NCBI GenBank assembly: GCA_020746835.1
Contig: JAGPNK010000003.1
Location: 868,001-932,000, forward strand
Source: Stachybotrys elegans
Lineage: Eukaryota > Ascomycota > Sordariomycetes > Hypocreales > Stachybotryaceae
Direction: 5' to 3'
DNA: 64,000 nucleotides
The notes under the pieces are model-generated. The model ran no database searches. It was given only the letters and a program-made list of their open reading frames with translations, and was not told the origin of the DNA. A program made the position numbers and the translations under genes. Positions 9,677-20,505 of this stretch are shown in pieces. Numbering within the stretch: position 1 is the first letter of the stretch; the number at the start of each line of letters is the position of its first letter.

Positions 9677-10987
9677 TTAAGATTCCTCTATGAAGACGCC
9701 CTCCTTTCGCCGGAGTCCTATGAGATATGCTTCCTTGCTTTCCTGTCCCAGTGTCAACACCTCTACACGGCAGTTAGGATATCAACAACTTACACTTCTG
9801 GAAGCATCCGGCTTCTCCCTGTGAACTTTGCCAAACAGTTTCTTGAGCTTAAGCTCCAGCTTCTTATCCTCGGCGCCCTGGTAGAACTTGCACACAAAGT
9901 GTCCGCCAGGACGCAGCGTGTCGCTCGCAAACTGCAGGGCGGCATTGCAGAGATCCTAGCACGCAAACATTTTAGCACACTGTGGATCATCTCCGAGTCT
10001 CATGGACAAGTGCGAAACTCACCATGCTGCCGGCGTGGTCGCGAAAAGCGTGGCCGCTCGTGTTCATCAGCCTGTTATACATATTACTCAAGCTGCTCGA
10101 CCCGAACGATGTTTGCACCCAGGGTTCTGACATGTCACTTAGAACGACCTTGCAGCGCGTCAGCTCCGTCAGCAGTGGGCTCTGAGATGGGCATGGGCCA
10201 ACAGAAGCATACATCTACCAATGGCGAATCGACCTGCTCTGCGGCCGACACCTCTTCTGTGTGCGTCTCCTGACGCTCCATGTCGATGTAACTAGGCTGG
10301 TCAAGTGCCTCGGACTCTTCGGTGGGTTCCTGGGAGTCTGGTGTCTCTGCGGAATCTTGGACGCGAGGTCGCTGCCGGTGAGACTCGACGATGAAGTTCT
10401 TGACCATTTTTTGCACGGATGGTGAGAGGAAGTCGCCTTGAAATGTCGCCACGCCGCGGGGCGGTTGCGCCGGGATAAGATCGATTCCAATCACGCGGCC
10501 TCGAGGCTTCGTCTTGCTCAAGGCGACCTATGAAGCATCAGCGCATGAGCCGCATTCTGATGAGCTGCGGGACCAACTTGAGACCAGCTTCCAGGAGCAT
10601 AGCCCTAGGATGGTGTTAGCCAGCGCTGCCGTCATGAAAATTGCCCTTTGTCAAACATGCCAGATCAATGACAGTCTGTCCCGGCCTGAACAGCCTGTAT
10701 TTGGAATCCATCTGGGAGAAAAGGAAGTGTCAGCGCATCATTCATCATAGTGAGGCTTGGTTGAGTACTTCTAGAAGCTTGAAAGCCGCTCTGCTTTTCA
10801 GTCCCTGGACCTTGGCCTCGCGCGCGTAAGGGTCCCCTTTCTGCCGCATCTTCCATCTCGTGGAACCAGAGGCTGCGCGACACCATATCGTCGGTCTTAA
10901 TAAAGGGGTTTGAGAGTGCGACAGGCTTGACAGGAGGAGACAGAGGGGGTTGCTGTATATGGAAGGCATCGCTCGTGAGAAGCCCAT
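9677..10987 (-). CDS. mrm2: Mitochondrial 2'-O-ribose rRNA methyltransferase (RrmJ/FtsJ family, MRM2)
   Basis: Seven exons fit: 10769-10987, 10661-10711, 10578-10604, 10213-10527, 10023-10148, 9794-9955 and 9677-9742, giving 321 residues. The RrmJ fold is clear: KSRAAFKLLE (first catalytic Lys), VIDLGYAPGSWS (SAM motif I), GRVIGIDL, VVLSDMSEP (catalytic Asp), GGHFVCKFYQG (second Lys) and SRSESKEAYLI (Glu). Together these supply the K-D-K-E tetrad. The Arg-rich N-terminus (LRPTIWCRAASG) suggests mitochondrial import. In yeast the family member Mrm2 methylates a uridine of 21S rRNA. Between the motif after GIDL and the catalytic Asp lies an acidic insertion of about 60 residues absent from bacterial RrmJ. 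The second intron uses a GC donor (GCATGT). It lies downstream of the coiled-coil gene on the same strand. Confidence 0.88.
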
Positions 10988-11478
10988 CTAGGGCCCAAGC
11001 TAAGGATTAGAAGATTTCCTACTAAGAAAAAAAGAGAAAGTGAATAATAAATCTTTCAGTCAAGCAATGTCATGTTTAGGTGTTTTACGGCTTGGAGGTT
11101 TAACGCACGGAAAAGCTAGCTTTTTGCAGGGATGGTTGCATCTACATACATCTTGTGCTCCACACCAGCTACCCTGGATGGCCTCAATCGCCAGAGTACG
11201 TCTTCAAACGACCACCAAGTGATTAGGAGCAGAATGTTTCGCCCAGAAGTTGGAATCGAATCAATTCAATTGAATACAACCAGAGATATTCAGTTCACCG
11301 ACATTTAGTAATTCGTCAATCCTGTTCTGTCATTGACCACGCGGCAATCGTCTAACCATGCAAAAATGAATAACCAAACGCCAATATCCCAAACATGATA
11401 TCCCCAACACCAGCAATGCTTTAAATGTACAACATATCCACGTACGAAATTGACACATTGGTCGCTTTCAACGCGAAT
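10988..11478. other. Intergenic region between two leftward genes
   Basis: About 490 bp holds the promoter of the MRM2 gene and the 3' end of the coiled-coil gene. It is rather AT-rich from 11220 to 11460. No gene was recognised. Confidence 0.5.
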
Positions 11479-13244
11479 TTACACGAGGAAACTTGCGCCA
11501 ATTCCACGTCTGTCACGCTTGAGTGGCGAGAACGTCTTACCAGCAAAAGCGTTATTCAGACCACCCAGAGGTGCCTTGAGTTTCCGACCTGGCCCAAGCT
11601 GGGCCTTGACAGGGCGAGGAGCAGCATCGCCCTCGTCCTCCTCCAAGATCGTCTTATTGGCGCCACCAAGCAGCTTGCGTCGCTTCTTCTTTCCATCGGC
11701 GTCAGCGGCAAGAGCCTTGACTGGCAGAGGAGGAGGGGGCATTGCCGTCTTCTTGGAGGATGGCTGAACTTCTTTGGCAATGGATGAACTTGACTGGTTC
11801 TCCTGCCCTTCCGTCGACGGCTCTTCGGCAACCTTTTCAAGAGCACTACTGACCGCAGACTGTGCACGTTGCGCAGCCATGTTCTTCTTCTTGGATACTG
11901 ATTCACCCAGAGCCTTGCGCGGCCTTCCTCGAGGCTTTGCTGTCTCCTGCGTCGCCGCCGCCTTGAGCTTCGCGTGCATGGGTTGAAAATCAGCTTCCTC
12001 TGCAGGTTCTACTGACTCGGCGGTAGTCTCAGCCTCTTCAGCCTCTACAACGGGCTCGTTGCTCGCCATTGTGGAGTCTATGGGAGACCTAGGATCGAGG
12101 CTGTCGTCCGCCATATTCTTGGTGCGGTTCAGGAAAGGTGTGATGGAAAAGGTGGACTTCTCTCCTAGGAAAAGGTCGTTTCCTCTCTTCTTAGCAGCGG
12201 CTCGCTTGTTATCATCGACTCCGGGTGTGCCGATTGTCATGTCGGCGATGCTGATCTCCTGCGCGCCGCGCTTTTTACTCGGCGGCTTGATCGCGACTGA
12301 CTTGGTCGTCTTAGTCTCCGCTCCTCGTAGAGAGGACTGCGCGGCGCGGAGCTCTGCACGGCACTTTTCCAGCTCAGCCTGCGACTCCTTGAGGTCGGTC
12401 TGGGTATTTTTGAGCTTCGACTTGAGCGTTGAGATGCGCTCGTCTAGCCTCTCATTCTGTCCTGTGACTTCAGCAAGCTCCTTGGCGTGTTCCTTTGCCA
12501 TCTTCTCGCGCTCTCGTTTCTCCGTGGCCAGGCGCTTTTCAGCGTCATCCAGCTGAGACCTGAGCTCCTCAAGAGCAGCGCTCTCTTCTTTGTTTCGTGC
12601 TCTTTGCTTCGATCGCTTCTCGTTTTCGAGCTCGACCTCAAGCGAGTCGAGCTGGCGGCGCAAATCGTTCTTTTCGGCGATGACGGCTTGATAAGTTGCC
12701 ATTTGGGACTGCAGGTGTTCCATCTCAGGTTTTAACCGGTTTAGCTCCCGGGAAAGGGCAAATTTTTCTTGCAGCGCCTTGCCAGAGTCCTGCACGGCGT
12801 TGTTCAGAGATTCAACCTCGGCCTAGAGATGAGTTAGCTACGGCCCAGCGAAGCCTCAATCGGCGATCCCGCTGACCTTGAGGTTGGCCAGCTCTGTAGC
12901 CTGCTTCTTGAGTCGAGCTTCCTGCGAAGATGCGGCTGTGCTCTTCTCTTCCGACGCCGTCCTCTCCCGTACCAGCTTCTTCTCTAGAAACTTGCATCGA
13001 GATTCGTTCTGGAGAAGCTTGTCCTTGAGTCGCTGGTTCTCGTCCCGTAGAGTCAAGGCGCGGATCTTAATGCGGCGGGCTTCTTCATCGCGAGCGACCA
13101 GGTCGGTTTTGTGCAGACCCTTCTGATGCTTCATGTCGAGATCGTGGATGAGCGATACGCGCTATGGAAGCTGTCAGCGATGCAAACATGCCTGGGTCGA
13201 TGCTTTCACGTGGAGCCGCGCACCTCGCTAGAGTCGAGCGCCAT
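11479..13244 (-). CDS. Coiled-coil protein with AT-hook-like motif, probably nuclear; unidentified
   Basis: Three exons (13224-13244, 12877-13161, 11479-12822) give 549 residues. Residues about 20-290 are an almost unbroken heptad-type coiled coil rich in Glu, Lys, Leu and Arg (QRLKDKLLQNESRCKFLEKK, LEELRSQLDDAEKRL). The C-terminal half is low-complexity and basic or acidic by turns, with KPPSKKRGAQ, an AT-hook-like PRGRPRKAL, KKKRRKLLGG and a conserved-looking end, TFSPLKRDRRGIGASFLV. The composition suggests a chromatin, kinetochore or spindle-associated structural protein. I cannot assign a named family. The start is fixed by a seven-codon first exon (MALDSSE) joined in frame to RVSLIHDLDMKHQ. 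Confidence 0.72.
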
Positions 13245-13787
13245 GATAGCGTGTCGGGACGCGTGCTGTGGGTTAGTAGAGGTCGTAAGGCTACAGTAAT
13301 TGGCACTGCAATGATAGTTGGTGATGCCCGACTATGCCTCTGTTGTTGAGCGGAATCCGGACAATCCCTTCTGCTAAGAGAATGATGCTATATGTGAGTG
13401 TTGTATGGTGGGATGGGACGAGGGTGTGTTTTGCCCACCCACATTGGTACACAGATAAACAGAATACCCATTAAAGTATAGCGCACGTTCCGGCGTCATC
13501 CTCTCCACGTGATACTGTTGGCAGGCTGGGTTACATAATCGCTCCTCTACCCCAGAGCTTACCTGGCGATGCTGGACGGTTGACGTGGAGCTTGCGGTAC
13601 TTATGCGGCACAGGGGCATAGTACCTTTCTGCAGAAATTTAGTAGCAACAGTACATCTGTCTAAGTACCTATCTGGGAAGGCCACCTCAGCTTCAAGACA
13701 CTGTCCATTTGTGGCTTCCTTGATACTCTCCAGCACCCTCAACTTCAAGCTGTCAATTGGCGTAACGAGAGCTCGCCCGACGCCACA
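13245..13787. promoter_or_regulatory. Divergent promoter between the coiled-coil gene and the OST subunit gene
   Basis: The 543 bp between two divergent starts must hold both promoters. I see no clear TATA box; only short unsupported frames are present. Confidence 0.45.
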
Positions 13788-14940
13788 ATGCGCTTTCTTT
13801 CGACTCTCCTATCAGTCTCATTGCTCTTTGCTGGCTCGCTGGCCGCCAAGAAGAACTCGGCCGAGCGATTCGATGACTTCTTCACCAAGTCCAAGGCCAC
13901 GGGGCCTTTAAAGCTCAGCGAGACCACTTACAAGTCCTTGACGTCCACTCCTCGAGACTACTCGGCCGCTGTACTGCTGACTGCCCAGGAGGCACGCTTC
14001 GGCTGTGTGCTGTGCCAGCAGTTCAAGCCAGAGTGGGACCTGCTCGCCAACAGCTGGCACCGGGGCGACAAGAAGGGTGAATCAAGACTGCTCTTCGGCA
14101 CACTGGATTTCTCGGATGGCAGGGAAGTCTTCCTCTCTGTAAGCTCTTCTACACGCCTATAGTGCACGTGAATCGGGACTAACAGCGACGACAGTTCGGA
14201 CTGCAAACGGCTCCCGTCCTCTTCTTCTTCCCACCCACCCACGGCCCTCACGCTGCTGCCTCCGCAGAGCCCATTCGATACGACTTCACTGGAGGGTAAG
14301 CTTCCATACATGCCACAAGAACATGGGACCTTTCTAATTGAAATAAGACCGGCCTCTGCTGAGCAGATTCACGACTGGCTCGCTAGAAACCTGCCCGACC
14401 GTCCCCACCCCTCCGTTAAGCGACCGATCAACTGGATGCGTTGGGCTACCGGCATGACACTCTTCCTCGGTGCCATCACCGTGGGCGCGACGGCCTGGCC
14501 CTATGTGCTGCCGATTGTTCAGAGCCGCAACGTCTGGGCCTCGGTCAGCTTGATCTCGATCCTCCTCTTCACCAGCGGCCACATGTTCAACCACATTCGC
14601 AAGGTGCCGTACGTCGCTGGCGACGGCAAGGGTGGCATCAGCTACTTTTCTGGGAACTTCCAGAGCCAGTACGGACTTGAGACCCAGGTGGTGGCTGCTA
14701 TCTGTATGTATTCCGGGCTGATGATGCTTGGGTGCGAGCGACTAACGGTTTCTAGACGGTATCCTGTCCTTTTGCGCCATCTCCCTCGCGGCCAAGGTGT
14801 CTCGCATTGCCGACGCCAAGTCTCAGCAGGCTGCTGTTATCGGCTGGAGTGTTTTGATCTTCCTGCTGTACAGCTTCCTGCTGAGCATCTTCAAGATTAA
14901 GAACTCTGGCTACCCCTTCGCGCTGCCTCCCTTCATGTAA
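13788..14940 (+). CDS. ost3: Oligosaccharyltransferase gamma subunit (Ost3/Ost6 family)
   Basis: Four exons (13788-14138, 14195-14295, 14348-14703, 14756-14940) give 330 residues. A signal peptide (MRFLSTLLSVSLLFAGSLAA) leads a lumenal thioredoxin-like domain with a CVLC motif at Cys73 and Cys76. Four hydrophobic segments follow: MTLFLGAITVGATAW, VWASVSLISILLFTSGHMF, the segment around VVAAIYGILSFCAISLAAK, and VIGWSVLIFLLYSFLLSIF. This is the Ost3/Ost6 (human TUSC3/MAGT1) layout. The subunit sits in the endoplasmic reticulum membrane, where its CxxC forms mixed disulfides with substrate proteins to help N-glycosylation. Which of the two yeast paralogues it matches better cannot be told by eye. 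Confidence 0.92.
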
Positions 14941-16850
14941 ACTCTGGGCCTCGCAAAGTGGGATTATGCCATTCGGGCACAAAAGTGGTAAGCCAAGACT
15001 TGAGAAGGACGAGTACAGAAAAGCGGTCGTGACGGCTCCTGGAGCTACACACGCCCATATGGCTCGGCGAAATGCCAAAATGCAGATCTGTGTATAGACC
15101 GGGGATGCATGTATGATACGGGAATTTCTTTGCTGGGCGGGCTGGAGGTTGGAGGATCGGCTCACGGCTGCAAGACTAAGCGACAAAATTGAAACTGCCC
15201 TTTGCACACCCTGCTACACGCTCATCACCAGAGGCCATGGTGATGCTGCCCGACGCGCCCCCCGCCTCATGAATGACGCAATTGTATCGTCTCGCATATT
15301 CGTCCCGACGGCGGAATCGCATGCTCCTTTTTGAACGGACGGAGCCCGACGACAGAGAGTGCTCCGAGCAGGCGCATACCGTCGAGATATTGAGCCGTTT
15401 CATGTAAGCTGTGATGAGCTGTTGTTAGTGTCGCACTGAAAGTTGATTCCGGTCTGAACAAGGCAATGATGTGTTGCTGATCGACTTGAGCGGGCTTGAC
15501 TCGGCGGAGCTGCATAGGCCGCGGGATGATGCCATGAGATGGGCAAACGGTCAGGACGCAACTCTTTCACATTTCCCTTGTTCGACGCTTGGCTTATCTC
15601 TCGAAGGAACATCAATTCTTGGCCTCACTGGAAAGGGTCTTGGCCGTCTTCAAATACGCCTTGGCTGCTCACGCTTATATGAGGAGGCATGACGGAATGT
15701 CATTTAGCCTGCAACTTGCCATTGGACGCGCAGGCTCACATCTACCATTTCCGGGCATGTCACTTGCAATTCGCGGAGGGGGGCATAGGCCGATATAAGA
15801 AGCAATGATCAGCCAGAGTAGATTATTTCTACTCTGTCATCCGGTACGGCTAATAAAGAAGGGCTGCCCAGTCTCCAACAGCCGCTCCCACGCTTACCCT
15901 TTTTTCGACGCTGGAGGTCTCACGAGAACTTTTGAGTTGCAGTTGCGGCAAGAATGTGTGCTTGCCCTTGACGCTGATTGCTTCCTCCAAGTTGCATTTG
16001 TCACAGAGTGACAACACCGAATTGAGCGCAGCCCAATCATGGGAGTCGCCGGGGAGGAGGAGAAGTCCATGGAGGAGAAGAGCAACAGAGGAGGACTATG
16101 TCCGGGTAGTCTCCGAGCAACTTGATTGCAGGCAGGGAAACGCCGACGTTGGGTCGACAACAAGGCAGATTGACACCATCCCAGAACCCGAACTATGAAC
16201 CGAAGTATGCCAGACCAAGGCACGCCAACCACTCAGACAACCCGATCCTCCACAACACCAGGACCTCCAATCCCACCTTCAGACCCGGCAGTTACATGGT
16301 ACTATATGCAGTTTAAACAACCTCCTCGTTGCGAACCGCCATTGTCGACTCAGGCCACGCCCGAATAAGTCAAGGAAGAGATCCCGCGCCACTAGTCTTC
16401 TCCGCACCGAAGTACCTCTCGCCTCCCTGGGGAGGAGAAGCAGAGGGGGAGGGGAGGCGGCTAACCATCGCTTGAGTCCGTTGGTGGTCATCGTCATTGG
16501 CAAATGAGGAGGTGAGGCTGGCCACCCGCTGGCAGATTCCTACCTTGCTTTCTTCCTACCGCCCGGACAAGGCCATTGGACAGGGTTGTCTCGGAAGCTA
16601 GGGGAGGTTGTAATATCCCCAACGGCATGCGGCAAGACGAGGAGAAGAGGAGAAGGCCCAGGTGAGGAGAAGCAATGATATTGGCTGTGTTGCTAACCTC
16701 GGAGGCTCAATCTCCTGGCATCCAAGGGAAGACGGGATCTCCTGCCCGGATTGACGATGCGTTACAACCTCGAGAATCAAGGATGGCCGATATTGGGCTC
16801 ATTCTCCGAATCCCACGGGAAGTAGGGCCTCCCTGAGGAGTTGTGGAGAG
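14941..16850. promoter_or_regulatory. Long intergenic region upstream of the GH6 gene
   Basis: About 1.9 kb without a supported gene. The part from 16030 to 16720 is purine-rich (repeated GGAGGAGAAG). It holds a GGCTAA motif at 16459-16464, the consensus for the cellulase activator Xyr1/XlnR, and a CTGGGG at 16427-16432 that fits the CreA/Cre1 repressor site SYGGRG. More SYGGRG-like sites occur nearby, for example CCGGGG near 16050. These motifs are seen directly; their use is inferred from known control of cellulase genes. Confidence 0.45.
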
Positions 16851-16858
16851 TATATAAA
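16851..16858 (+). promoter_or_regulatory. TATA box of the GH6 gene
   Basis: TATATAAA lies about 100 bp before the GH6 start codon, a normal distance in filamentous fungi. It supports the chosen start. Confidence 0.65.
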
Positions 16859-16958
16859 CCTCGTTAATATCCACGAGGTGTAAGACAGGAACTCAGCAAG
16901 CAACTCGACCAGCGCCAACCCATCCTCATCACCCTCCTTCTTTTCCCTCATTGACACC

Positions 16959-18339
16959 ATGAAGCTGTCTGCTGCTACCCTCGTGGCCTTTGCGGCCGGT
17001 GCCATTGGCGCCCCCGCCGACACCATCAAGAAGGCCGGCACGCCTCGCCAGGCCCCCGGCGCCTGTGAGTCGCCCGTCGAGCTCGACGCCTCGACCAACG
17101 TCTGGACGCAGTATACGCTGCACCCCAACTCCTTCTATCGCGCCGAGGTCGAGGCCGCCGCTGCCGAGATGAGCGGCGAGGCTGCAGAGGCTGCTCTGCG
17201 CGTTGCTGATATTGGAACGTTCCTCTGGGCGTACGTTGTGACCCGTAAATACGGGTTGTTGTGACGCTGACTTGTGTGTAGCGATACTATTGCCAACATT
17301 GAGCGTATCGAGCCCGCGCTGGAGGGTGTGCCTTGCGACCATATCTTTGGTCTTGTCGTCTATGACCTTCCCGGTCGTGACTGTGCTGCTAAGGCCTCCA
17401 ACGGTGAGCTCGCCGTCGGCGAGATCGATCGCTACAAGACCGAGTACATCGATGGTATGCAAACACCTCTCACCTCCGGACGGAAGGCCAGATTGCTAAC
17501 ATGAAGCAACCAGTCCTCGCCGAGCTCATCACCAGATACTCCAACACAGCCTTTGCGCTTGTCATCGAGCCCGACTCGCTCCCTAACCTTGTCACCAACA
17601 TTGACCAGACCAACTGCCAGCAAGCTGCCGCTGGATACCGCGAGGGAGTCGCCTACGCCTTTAAGAAGCTCAACCTCCCTAATGTCGTCATGTATGTCGA
17701 CGCCGGGCACGGCGGCTGGCTTGGCTGGAATGACAACCTTCGGCCCGGCGCTGAGGAGCTTGCCGACGTCTACAAGGCTGCCGGTAGCCCCTCGCAGCTC
17801 CGTGGTTTTGCCACCAACGTTGCTGGCTGGAACCAGTGGTGCGTATACCCTCTTCCACGCCACCTCTTTCCACTTCGTTGTGGAAGAAGAATCGCAATTA
17901 ACGCTTGTCTATACGCAGGGACGCCGAGCCTGGCGAGTTCGCCAATGACCCGGATGGTCAGTATAACGCGGCCCAGAACGAGCAGAAGTACGTGACGCTC
18001 TTCGGCGCTGCCCTCGCGACTGCCGGTATGCCCAACCACGCCATTGTCGACACTGGCCGCTCCGGCAACCCAGGCGGTCGTCTTGAGTGGGGTGACTGGT
18101 GCAACGTTGTTGATGCTGGCTTCGGTCCCCGTCCCACAAGCGAGACAGGCGATAGCCTCACTGACGCCTTTGTCTGGGTCAAGCCCGGCGGTGAGTCTGA
18201 CGGCACAAGCGACACATCTGCGGTCCGCTACGACTCTTTCTGCGGTCTGGAGGATGCCTTTAAGCCTTCTCCCGAGGCTGGCCAGTGGAACCAGGCTTAC
18301 TTCGAGATGCTCATCGAGAACGCCAACCCTCCCATCTAA
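16959..18339 (+). CDS. Secreted GH6 cellobiohydrolase (cellulase) without CBM1
   Basis: Four exons (16959-17230, 17282-17454, 17514-17838, 17919-18339) give 396 residues. The signal peptide is MKLSAATLVAFAAGAIGA. The catalytic domain is GH6: VVYDLPGRDCAA (about residue 119, with the catalytic Asp), ALVIEPDSLPNLVTN (about residue 165, second key Asp), YVDAGHGGWLGW, NVAGWNQWDAEPGEF, DTGRSGNPGG and WVKPGGESDG. Members are inverting enzymes that release cellobiose from cellulose chain ends. There is no cellulose-binding module or Ser/Thr linker, so this resembles the single-domain GH6 type rather than Trichoderma Cel6A. An upstream TATA box, a GGCTAA and CreA-like sites suggest control by Xyr1/XlnR and carbon catabolite repression. 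Confidence 0.93.
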
Positions 18340-19017
18340 GGGCGGCTCTGGGTATCGTTTCTTGGAAAGACATGGAGACAGGTTGATTTAGATGCTATTG
18401 AATACAATGATTTTGCTTCGTCCTTTGCTTACACAGCACGCTGCAAGTGTTTCGTGCAAGTGATCGTAGTTGGGCCAGCAATACTCTGGGTTGACAGAGC
18501 TGGTTAGGAGAGCAATGTCGGTTGATACATAGAAGCTCAGTAGGTTCGGGACTTGCTAGCATCTAGCTAAGCATGCCATGAACCGGCAACAGTTTCTAGA
18601 TCTCATTCAGATACCCGCGGCCTGACTTGCGCGGTAGAGCCGTTTACATTCACTTGGATCAATCACCATGGCACCACGAGTCATTGGAAAAAAAAGTGTC
18701 CTTTTGTGTTGGAACAGAGCATGATGCCCAGTGCCCAGGCAGGCTACCTATAAGCCAGCAATGCGTCATGCCCTCGTCACATTTGATGATTTGTCCCCCC
18801 GGGGTTTCATTGCATCGATAAAGACCAAAACGAGGAAGCCAGCCATTTGACGCCCCACCATGATCTACCACTTCCTTGCAGTCGCTTCACCAGGAGGTCA
18901 TCATTCATCCCTATCGGCCTCCTTTTCCCCCCGGATCGCACCGCACGTTTCTTTTTCAGCAACCTGTGGGCGACCCAGCCATCTCCCGTTGCAAAAGGTT
19001 TCATGCAGATGGGTTCT
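18340..19017. other. Convergent intergenic region
   Basis: This is the 3' flank shared by the GH6 gene and the RACK1 gene. No further gene or repeat was recognised. Confidence 0.5.
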
Positions 19018-20505
19018 TTATGCCCTGGACATGACACCCCAAGCGCGGATGATGTTGTCGGTGTAACCGGCGAAGAGGGTCTGGCCATCGGCGGACCAGG
19101 CCAGGCTGACACACTCGGGGTCGCGGCTCTTCTTGCCGACCGAGGTGAACTCGGGCTTGAGCTCATCAACCTTGGACTTCTTCTCAAGATCGAAGATGAT
19201 GATGCTGCTGGCGGTGGCAGCGCACAGCCAGTATCGGTTGGGGGAGAAGACGAGGGAGTGGATCTCGTCGTTGGCGTTGAGCGAGTAGAGGTGCTTGGAC
19301 TCGTTCAGGTCCCAGAGCATGGTGGTACCATCCTTGCCACCGGAGGCGCAGAGGGAGCCGTCAGGGGAGATGGTGACGGTGTTGATGTAGCCGGTGTGGC
19401 CGATGTGGTCGGTCTGGAGCTTGCAGGTGGAGAGCTCCCATACCTATTGTGTCGTTAGAACAATTTTCTTCTTCTTTTTTTGTGTTGCTTTTTGCTTAGA
19501 AGAGCGGTTGCTGGAGGCAATGGCCAAAGCATGGAGAGAGTCGTTATGGAATCAGGGCAATGGTGAAATGGTTTGTCTCATGGCCCAGAGGGCTCTGAAG
19601 TAGCAAATACTTGTGTTGCAAAACATCATGTGGGTGACTCTCTCCATGGGGCCGGGATTCTCCAGTAGCAGATTTTTCACGTACCTTGACCAGCTTGTCC
19701 CAGCCGCTGGAGACGATGACGGGGTTCTGGGGGTTGGGGCTGAAGCGGACGCAGGAAACCCACTCGGTGTGGCCCTTGTCGGTGATGGTGTACTTGCAGT
19801 CACCGAGGGTGTTCCACAGCTTGATGGTGCGGTCGCGGGAGCCGGAGACGATCTGACGGTTGTCGGCGGAGAAGGAGACGGAGAGGACGTCGTTGGTGTG
19901 GCCGACGAAGCTGCGGGTGGTGGTGCCGGTGGCGAGCTCCCACAGACGCAGGGTCTTGTCCCAAGAGGCGGACAGGGCGTAGGCGCCATCAGAGGAGATG
20001 ACACAGTCCGACACGATGTGGGAGTGGCCGTGCAGAGATCGCTTGGGGTAGCCGTACTGGGTCTCGTCGCGGGTGAGGTTCCAGATGATCAGAGTCTTGT
20101 CGCGGGAGCCGGACAGGAGCATGTTGGGGCTGCAAATTTATTAGTTTTTTTCTCGACGTCCGTGTTGCCGCCAGGCCACCAGCCAGCGAGGACTGAGGCA
20201 TCCAAGCTGGGGGGGGGGGGGGCGGCAGGAGGGGGATAAGTCGACAACGTACTTCTCCATGGAGGTAGCCAAGCTGGTGACCCAGCCATTCTGTGCCGAC
20301 AGTCAGTCTCACGGTCTCCTATGCCAAAGTGTGTGTGTGTTGCTATCTGCAAAGTGCCCGTCCCACCAGCAGCAGCATCTGCATCACGGCCGACGTCGTC
20401 TGTGTGGGATAGGCGATTCTTCGCGAGAGGGAGGGGGGGTAGGAGGCGGGCAGCAGAACGTACGTGGCCCTCGAGGGTGCCCTTGAGGATCAATTGCTCA
20501 GACAT
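19018..20505 (-). CDS. cpc-2: RACK1 orthologue (guanine nucleotide-binding protein beta-like, Cpc-2)
   Basis: Four exons (20464-20505, 20253-20290, 19685-20129, 19018-19443) give 316 residues, the canonical RACK1 length. The protein starts [14 protein letters not shown] and has seven WD repeats, with units such as [47 protein letters not shown] and [19 protein letters not shown]1 binds the 40S subunit near the mRNA exit, links signalling proteins to the ribosome and, as Cpc-2, affects general amino-acid control. Intron 2 (20130-20252) contains a run of 14 G on the plus strand. Intron 3 (19444-19684, 241 nt) holds a U24-like box C/D snoRNA, listed separately; yeast ASC1, the orthologue, also hosts U24. 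Confidence 0.97.
19545..19633 (-). ncRNA. Intronic box C/D snoRNA, U24-like, in RACK1 intron 3
   Basis: On the minus strand a C box ATGATGT (19623-19629) and a D box CTGA (19552-19555) are about 75 nt apart. They are closed by a perfect 13-bp stem: CATGGAGAGAGTC at 19636-19648 pairs with GACTCTCTCCATG at 19530-19542 (both read on the minus strand). Inside lies TATTTGCTACTTCAGA, which agrees with my memory of the conserved U24 guide region, followed by ATGAGAC, a likely C' element. Yeast U24 (snR24) lies in the ASC1 intron and guides 2'-O-methylation of 25S rRNA, so the host gene is the same. The boxes and stem are seen; the U24 identity rests on recall and host-gene conservation. Confidence 0.8.

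Noticed and set aside
20291..20463. A second box C/D snoRNA in RACK1 intron 1
   Set aside because: GTGATGC and CTGA are present, but the C box is poor and no closing stem is visible.
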